Assembly (NCBI RefSeq): GCF_013415905.1
Contig: NZ_CP058909.1
Span: forward strand, 3,286,001-3,350,000
Reading direction: 5' to 3'
DNA from: Halosimplex pelagicum
Lineage (GTDB): Archaea > Halobacteriota > Halobacteria > Halobacteriales > Haloarculaceae
DNA length: 64,000 bases
The notes below the pieces were generated by a model. That model saw only the letters and a program-made list of their open reading frames with translations. It had not been told where the DNA came from and searched no databases. A program made the translations under genes and the position numbers. Numbering within the stretch: the first letter of the stretch is position 1; each line of letters opens with the position of its first letter. Below, one piece after another: positions 59,611 to 64,000 of the stretch.

Positions 59611-61095
59611 ATGGGCTGGAAGGACACCGCCGAACCGGTACTCACCCGCATGCCCACCGTCCAGCGACCGGAGGGGCACGTCCCCTTCAAGCGCAAGCTC
59701 GGCTGGACGGCCGGCGTGCTGGTGCTGTACTTCTTCCTGACGAACGTCTTCCTGTTCGGCCTCGGGAGCGGCCAGGGCCAGGACGCCTTCGGCCAGTTCC
59801 GTTCGATCCTCGCCGGCGGACAGGGCACGATCATGCAGCTGGGCATCGGGCCCATCGTCACGGCGAGCATCGTGTTGCAGCTGCTCGGCGGTGCCGACCT
59901 GCTCGGTCTCGACACGCAGAACAACCCCCGGGACCAGGTGCTGTACCAGGGGCTCCAGAAGTTCCTGGTGCTCGTGATGATCTGCCTGACCGGGCTGCCG
60001 ATGGTGTTCGCCGGGAGCTTCCTGCCGGCCAGCGACGCGCTGGCGCAGTCGTTCCCCGGCGGCGTCTTCGGCGTGAAGTGGCTGATGTTCGCCCAGATCT
60101 TCGTCGGCGGTGTCCTCATCCTCTACATGGACGAGGTCATCTCCAAGTGGGGCGTCGGCTCCGGGATCGGTCTGTTCATCATCGCCGGCGTGAGCCAGCG
60201 ACTGATCGGCGGGCTCGTCTCGACGAGCTTCATCGGCAACGAGGGGAACATCGGGCTCATCCCCACGTGGATCGGTATCGTCACCGGTAGCGTCGACGTG
60301 GGCCCGATCCTCGGGAGCGGACTGCAGACGCTCATCTTCGGTCAGGGTGACATCCTCGCGATGATCACGACGGTCATGATCTTCGTGGTCGTCGTCTACG
60401 CCGAGAGCGTCCGCGTGGAGATCCCGCTCTCGAACACGCGCGTCAAAGGCGCCCGCGGTCGCTTCCCCGTGAAGCTCATCTACGCGAGCGTCCTGCCGAT
60501 GATCCTCGTCCGCGCGCTGCAGGCCAACCTCCAGTTCCTGGGCCGTATCCTCTACGCCCAGCTGGGGAGTCTGCCCGCGTGGCTCGGCACCTACCAGGAG
60601 TCGGCGGGCGGTGTCGCCAACCCGGTCGGCGGCCTGTTCTACTACATGGCCCCGGTCCGGAACCCCGAACAGTGGATGTGGTGGCTCGGCCAGACGAACG
60701 CCGAACCGTGGCAGATCATGCTGCGGGTCGGCGTCGACCTGACGTTCATGGTCATCGGTGGCGCCATCTTCGCCATCTTCTGGGTGGAGACCACCGACAT
60801 GGGTCCGGAGGCGACCGCCCAGCAGATCCACAACTCCGGGATGGAGATCCCCGGCTTCCGCCGCAACACCAGCGTCATCGAGAAGGTGCTGGAGCGGTAC
60901 ATCCCGCAGGTGACCGTCATCGGCGGCGCGCTGGTCGGCCTACTGGCCGTCCTCGCCAACATGATGGGGACCATCGGCGACGTCTCCGGGACCGGGCTGC
61001 TGCTGACGGTCTCGATCACCTACAAGATCTACGAGGAGATCGCCGAAGAGCAGCTCATGGAGATGCACCCCATGATGCGCCAGATGTTCGGGTAG
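59611..61095 (+). CDS. secY: Preprotein translocase subunit SecY (494 aa)
   Basis: Main channel of the Sec translocon in the cytoplasmic membrane. About ten membrane segments are visible, beginning with the amphipathic DTAEPVLTRMPTVQRPEGHV and then the first helix (GWTAGVLVLYFFLTNVFLFG). The plug region follows with GQGTIMQLGIGPIVTASIVL, and the cytoplasmic loop YAESVRVEIPLSNTRVKGARG-like stretch is the docking site for the ribosome. The end TYKIYEEIAEEQLMEMHPMM is typical of archaeal SecY. It ends the spc operon here; no adk follows, unlike in some haloarchaea. Confidence 0.96.
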   Translation: MGWKDTAEPVLTRMPTVQRPEGHVPFKRKLGWTAGVLVLYFFLTNVFLFGLGSGQGQDAFGQFRSILAGGQGTIMQLGIGPIVTASIVLQLLGGADLLGLDTQNNPRDQVLYQGLQKFLVLVMICLTGLPMVFAGSFLPASDALAQSFPGGVFGVKWLMFAQIFVGGVLILYMDEVISKWGVGSGIGLFIIAGVSQRLIGGLVSTSFIGNEGNIGLIPTWIGIVTGSVDVGPILGSGLQTLIFGQGDILAMITTVMIFVVVVYAESVRVEIPLSNTRVKGARGRFPVKLIYASVLPMILVRALQANLQFLGRILYAQLGSLPAWLGTYQESAGGVANPVGGLFYYMAPVRNPEQWMWWLGQTNAEPWQIMLRVGVDLTFMVIGGAIFAIFWVETTDMGPEATAQQIHNSGMEIPGFRRNTSVIEKVLERYIPQVTVIGGALVGLLAVLANMMGTIGDVSGTGLLLTVSITYKIYEEIAEEQLMEMHPMMRQMFG

Positions 61096-61126
61096 AACCG
61101 CCGAAGATCCGACCGCGTTCGACCCC

Positions 61127-61134
61127 ATTTTTTC
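61127..61134 (+). terminator. T-tract terminator after the ribosomal operon
   Basis: The tract CATTTTTTCG sits about 32 bp after the secY stop, with no strong hairpin in front. Archaeal RNA polymerase ends on such T-runs, so this is a good candidate end for the long ribosomal transcript. Confidence 0.55.
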
Positions 61135-61245
61135 GACGCCCGATACCGGACAGCGGCGGTGCCGGGCGACGGCGGAACGGGAGAGCGCGACGGGGGCGTG
61201 CGGTCCCGCCCGTGTGGGCCCTCGCGGCCCCCGATATCGTCCCAG

Positions 61246-61254
61246 CTTATTAGT
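61246..61254 (+). promoter_or_regulatory. TATA box for the ABC transporter operon
   Basis: CTTATTAGT lies 25-30 bp before the ATG at 61279, the right spacing for a leaderless or nearly leaderless haloarchaeal transcript of the substrate-binding protein gene and the permease behind it. Confidence 0.6.
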
Positions 61255-61278
61255 GGATCCCACGCAACGAGGGGAAAC

Positions 61279-62949
61279 ATGGCACGTGATATCGACAGAC
61301 GGGATTTCCTGACGCTAGCCGGGAGCGCAGCGGGGGCGGCCGCGGTGGCGGGCTGTTCGGGCGGGGATGGGACGCCGACTGAGGGTGACAGCGGCGACGG
61401 CGGCGACGGTGACGGAGGCGACGACAGCGACGGCGGCGACGCGGGAACCGATACCGGGACGCCGCTGCCGGAGCCGGAGACGCGGGTGGGCTACCTCGAA
61501 CGGGCCAACCGCGTCCTCAACGAGGAGGCGCCGTGGATCTACCTGAACCGGCAGTACTCGGTGTACGGCAAGTCCGCGGACGTGAACTGGGAGGCGCGTC
61601 GGGACGAGCGTATCGACGGCTACGCGATCGAGCCGACGGGCGACCAGAGCTCGGTGCAGATCACCCAGTCGGCGATGGACTCGGGGCTGGACCCCCACGA
61701 CCACCGCGAGACGCCGACGGACAACATCGTCCTGCAGGCCTACGAGGGACTGCTCTCGCGGGACCGGGAGGGGAAGGTCGTCCAGGAGCTGGCGACGGGC
61801 TACGAGCGGCTCGAACCGGGTCGGGTGCGGTTCGAACTCCGGTCGGGCGTCTCGTTCCACAGCGGCGACTCGCTGACGAAGGAGGACGTGGCCTTCTCGA
61901 TCAACCGGATCGTCGACCCGGATGTCGGCGGGCTGGACAGCTCCCAATCCGACCAGCTCGCGGGCGTGACCGGCGCCGAGCCCGCCAGCGGGGACAGCGC
62001 CGTCGTCGTCGAGTCCGACGGGATCAACCCCGTCGTGTTCGCGCTGTTCGCGACCTACTGCGACGTGATGAACAAGTCGTGGGTCGAGGACAACGACACG
62101 GCGTACATCAACAGCAACATGAACGGGACGGGGCCGTTCCAGCTGGCCAACTACGAGCAGGACGTGTCGGTCACCTTCGAGAGCTACGGGGACTACTGGA
62201 AGGACGAAGCGCCGGCCGACGAGCTGGTTATCACGTCGGCGAGCGAGGCGAGCACGCGCGTCAATCAGCTGCTGGGCGGCGAGACGGACGTGATCGTCAA
62301 CGTCCCGCCCCAGAACATCAGCCAGGTCCAGGAGGCGGACAACGCCGACATCAGCGCCGTGGCGAGCACGCGGATCATCTACAACGCGATGATCTACGAC
62401 CGCGAGCCGTTCGACTCCGTGCAGTTCCGGCGGGCGATGAACCACGCGGTCGACATGGAGAGCATCGTCGAGAGCGTCCTCTCCGGGTTCGCGGACGTGA
62501 CCTCCCAGCCGACGCTGGAGGGCTTTACCGGGTACAACTCGGAGCTGGACCCGTACCCGTACGACCCCGAACGGGCCCAGGAGCTCGTCGAGGAGAGCGG
62601 CTACGCCGGCGCCGAGATCGAGCTGCACACGCCGAACGGGCGGTACCTGAAGGACCTGGAGATCGCCCAGGCGGTCGTCGGCTACATCGACGACCTGGAC
62701 AACGTCTCGGCGTCGGTCAACCAGCGGGACTTCGGGAACCTGACCGACACCCTGCTGGACGGCGACATCACGACGGGGCCGGCCTTTTACCTCATCGGGT
62801 GGGGCAACGCCACCTTCGACGCGAGCCAGACGATCATCCCGCTGTTGACCTCCGACGGGGCGCTCACGTCCTACAAGAACGAGCAGGTCGACGAACTGAT
62901 CAACCAGGCCCAGAGCATGGGCGGTGGGGAGACCGGGACCGACAGCTGA
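61279..62949 (+). CDS. Dipeptide/oligopeptide-type ABC transporter substrate-binding lipoprotein (556 aa)
   Basis: Family 5 extracellular solute-binding protein. The Tat motif RRDFLTLAG (Arg7-Arg8) and lipobox VAGC (Cys26) show export and lipid anchoring, followed by a Gly/Asp/Ser spacer of about 35 residues. The mature domain holds the family landmarks: GLLSRDREGKVVQELATGYE, RFELRSGVSFHSGDSLTKED and MNGTGPFQLANYEQD. The ligand could be peptides, nickel or sugars; the sequence alone does not decide. A permease of the DppB type follows after 52 bp, so this is the start of a transporter operon running out of the window. Confidence 0.9.
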   Translation: MARDIDRRDFLTLAGSAAGAAAVAGCSGGDGTPTEGDSGDGGDGDGGDDSDGGDAGTDTGTPLPEPETRVGYLERANRVLNEEAPWIYLNRQYSVYGKSADVNWEARRDERIDGYAIEPTGDQSSVQITQSAMDSGLDPHDHRETPTDNIVLQAYEGLLSRDREGKVVQELATGYERLEPGRVRFELRSGVSFHSGDSLTKEDVAFSINRIVDPDVGGLDSSQSDQLAGVTGAEPASGDSAVVVESDGINPVVFALFATYCDVMNKSWVEDNDTAYINSNMNGTGPFQLANYEQDVSVTFESYGDYWKDEAPADELVITSASEASTRVNQLLGGETDVIVNVPPQNISQVQEADNADISAVASTRIIYNAMIYDREPFDSVQFRRAMNHAVDMESIVESVLSGFADVTSQPTLEGFTGYNSELDPYPYDPERAQELVEESGYAGAEIELHTPNGRYLKDLEIAQAVVGYIDDLDNVSASVNQRDFGNLTDTLLDGDITTGPAFYLIGWGNATFDASQTIIPLLTSDGALTSYKNEQVDELINQAQSMGGGETGTDS

Positions 62950-63001
62950 ATGTCGCCGACGTGGACGCCCGCGGAGGGCCGGAGGCGATAGCGTGGCGTC
63001 G

Positions 63002-64000
63002 ATGGGTCGCTTCCTGGGCAAGCGCGCGCTGCAGGGGCTCGTCGTCGTCTGGGGCGTCGTGACCGTCGTGTTCGCGCTGCGGTACGTGACGCCGGGCAGC
63101 CCGGTCGATTTCATCGCGCCGCTGGACGCCAGTCAGGCCACCCGCCAGCGCATCGCGGCGAGTCTGGGGCTGGACCGGCCGCTGTACGTCCAGTATCTCG
63201 ACTACGTCGCGAACCTCCTCACCGGGGACATGGGCTACTCCTACCGGTCGCGGACCCCCGTCCGGCCGCGCGTGCTCGCGAAGGTCCCGGCGACGCTGGA
63301 GCTGGCGCTGGCCGCGACCGCCGTGGCGGTGGCGCTGTCGATCCCGCTGGGCGTGGTCAGTGCGACCCACCGGCACAGCCCGGCCGACTACGGCGCGACG
63401 CTGTTCTCGCTGCTCGGCATCTCCACGCCGAACTTCTGGCTGGGCGTGATGCTCGTCATCGTCCTCGCCGTGCAGTTCGAGCTGTTCCCGACGAGCACGC
63501 GTCCGGTCGGACTGCTCGACGCGCTCGGGAACCTCGTCGTGGTCGCCGGGCCCCAACAGGGGTACGCCGCGCCGCTGAACGTCTCGGGGTTCCTGGCGGA
63601 CCTGCGGTCGTGGCTGCTGTACATCACGCTGCCGGCGATCACCCTGGGGACGTACTTCACGGCGCTGATCACGCGGCTGACGCGGTCGGGGATGCTCGAC
63701 CAGCTGGGCCAGGGGTACGTCCGCGCGGCGCGGGCGAAGGGACTCCCCGAGACGCTGGTGCGCTATCGCCACGCGCTGCGGAACACGCTCATCCCCGTGA
63801 TCACGGTCGTGGGCCTTCAGCTCGGGACGCTCGTCGGCGGCGCGGTGATCACCGAGGCGGTCTTCGACTGGCCGGGGCTGGGGACGCTCGTCATCGACGC
63901 CATCGGCAACCGTGACTGGCCGCTCATCCAGGGGTGTCTGGTCGTCATCGGTATCGGCTTCGTATTCGTGAACATCGTCGTCGACGCGCTGTACGCGACG
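63002..64000 (+). CDS. ABC transporter permease, DppB/OppB type (3' end cut by window)
   Basis: Inner-membrane permease, 333 residues visible. The start MGRFLGKRALQGLVVVWGVV and the block RYVTPGSPVDFIAPLDASQA are typical of DppB-type permeases. LLGISTPNFWLGVMLVIVLA and the cytoplasmic EAA-type loop YVRAARAKGLPETLVRYRHA, then RNTLIPVITVVGLQLGTLVG, follow. The frame is open to the last base, so the C-terminus lies outside the window. A GTG at 62993, three codons upstream, is an alternative start. It works with the preceding substrate-binding protein; DppC and ATPase genes are expected next. Confidence 0.93.
   Translation, partial: MGRFLGKRALQGLVVVWGVVTVVFALRYVTPGSPVDFIAPLDASQATRQRIAASLGLDRPLYVQYLDYVANLLTGDMGYSYRSRTPVRPRVLAKVPATLELALAATAVAVALSIPLGVVSATHRHSPADYGATLFSLLGISTPNFWLGVMLVIVLAVQFELFPTSTRPVGLLDALGNLVVVAGPQQGYAAPLNVSGFLADLRSWLLYITLPAITLGTYFTALITRLTRSGMLDQLGQGYVRAARAKGLPETLVRYRHALRNTLIPVITVVGLQLGTLVGGAVITEAVFDWPGLGTLVIDAIGNRDWPLIQGCLVVIGIGFVFVNIVVDALYAT

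Noticed and set aside
61096..61278. Possible adk gene after secY, as in some haloarchaeal spc operons
   Set aside because: Only a T-tract and a promoter box are found. The next gene is an ABC transporter substrate-binding protein.

Overview
The window is chromosomal DNA of an extremely halophilic archaeon (class Halobacteria). The evidence is high G+C, strongly acidic proteins, Tat-dependent lipoproteins with lipoboxes, archaeal TATA-type promoters with many leaderless starts, Bat-type HTH-10 regulators, and an archaeal S10/spc ribosomal operon with L32e, L19e, S4e and an RNase P subunit embedded. I cannot name a genus from sequence alone.

Layout. 1-5.4 kb: a two-domain multicopper oxidase cut by the window start, two small lipoproteins, a DUF4129 membrane protein and a VOC/glyoxalase-fold protein. 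6.0-27.6 kb: a phosphorus-acquisition island. A minus-strand C-P lyase operon (phnGHIJKLM, then a TIM-barrel isomerase-like gene and a HAD phosphatase) diverges from a plus-strand phosphonate ABC transporter (phnDCE) with a hexapeptide acyltransferase. A minus-strand pstSCAB phosphate transporter follows, flanked on both sides by AbrB-PhoU genes. A wHTH-PhoU gene and a plain phoU complete the set, making four PhoU-type regulators. 28-46 kb: housekeeping and accessory genes, including S8e, HAD phosphatases, a GTPBP1-like GTPase, pyrF, a BKACE-type enzyme, an esterase, mch, a thiamine-binding protein, a tRNA-Gly, small zinc-finger proteins and a glutamine-rich repeat protein. 46.6-61.1 kb: a SPOUT methyltransferase-like gene, then the S10/spc operon from L3 to SecY with nearly every junction overlapping or only a few bases apart. 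61.3-64 kb: the start of a dipeptide/oligopeptide-type ABC transporter, cut by the window end.

The most unusual item is a dispersed, non-coding, highly structured repeat of about 370-630 bp present three times (2520-2890, 5398-6030, 36050-36645). Its helices are kept although their sequences differ, including paired compensatory changes. That suggests selection on a folded RNA or DNA structure rather than on a protein. Other points of interest are a near-perfect 75-bp direct repeat that duplicates the 3' end of tRNA-Gly, a protein that is about 40% glutamine, a zinc-ribbon-like insertion in PhnK, and a C-P lyase operon that lacks phnN and phnP but carries an isomerase and a HAD phosphatase in their place.
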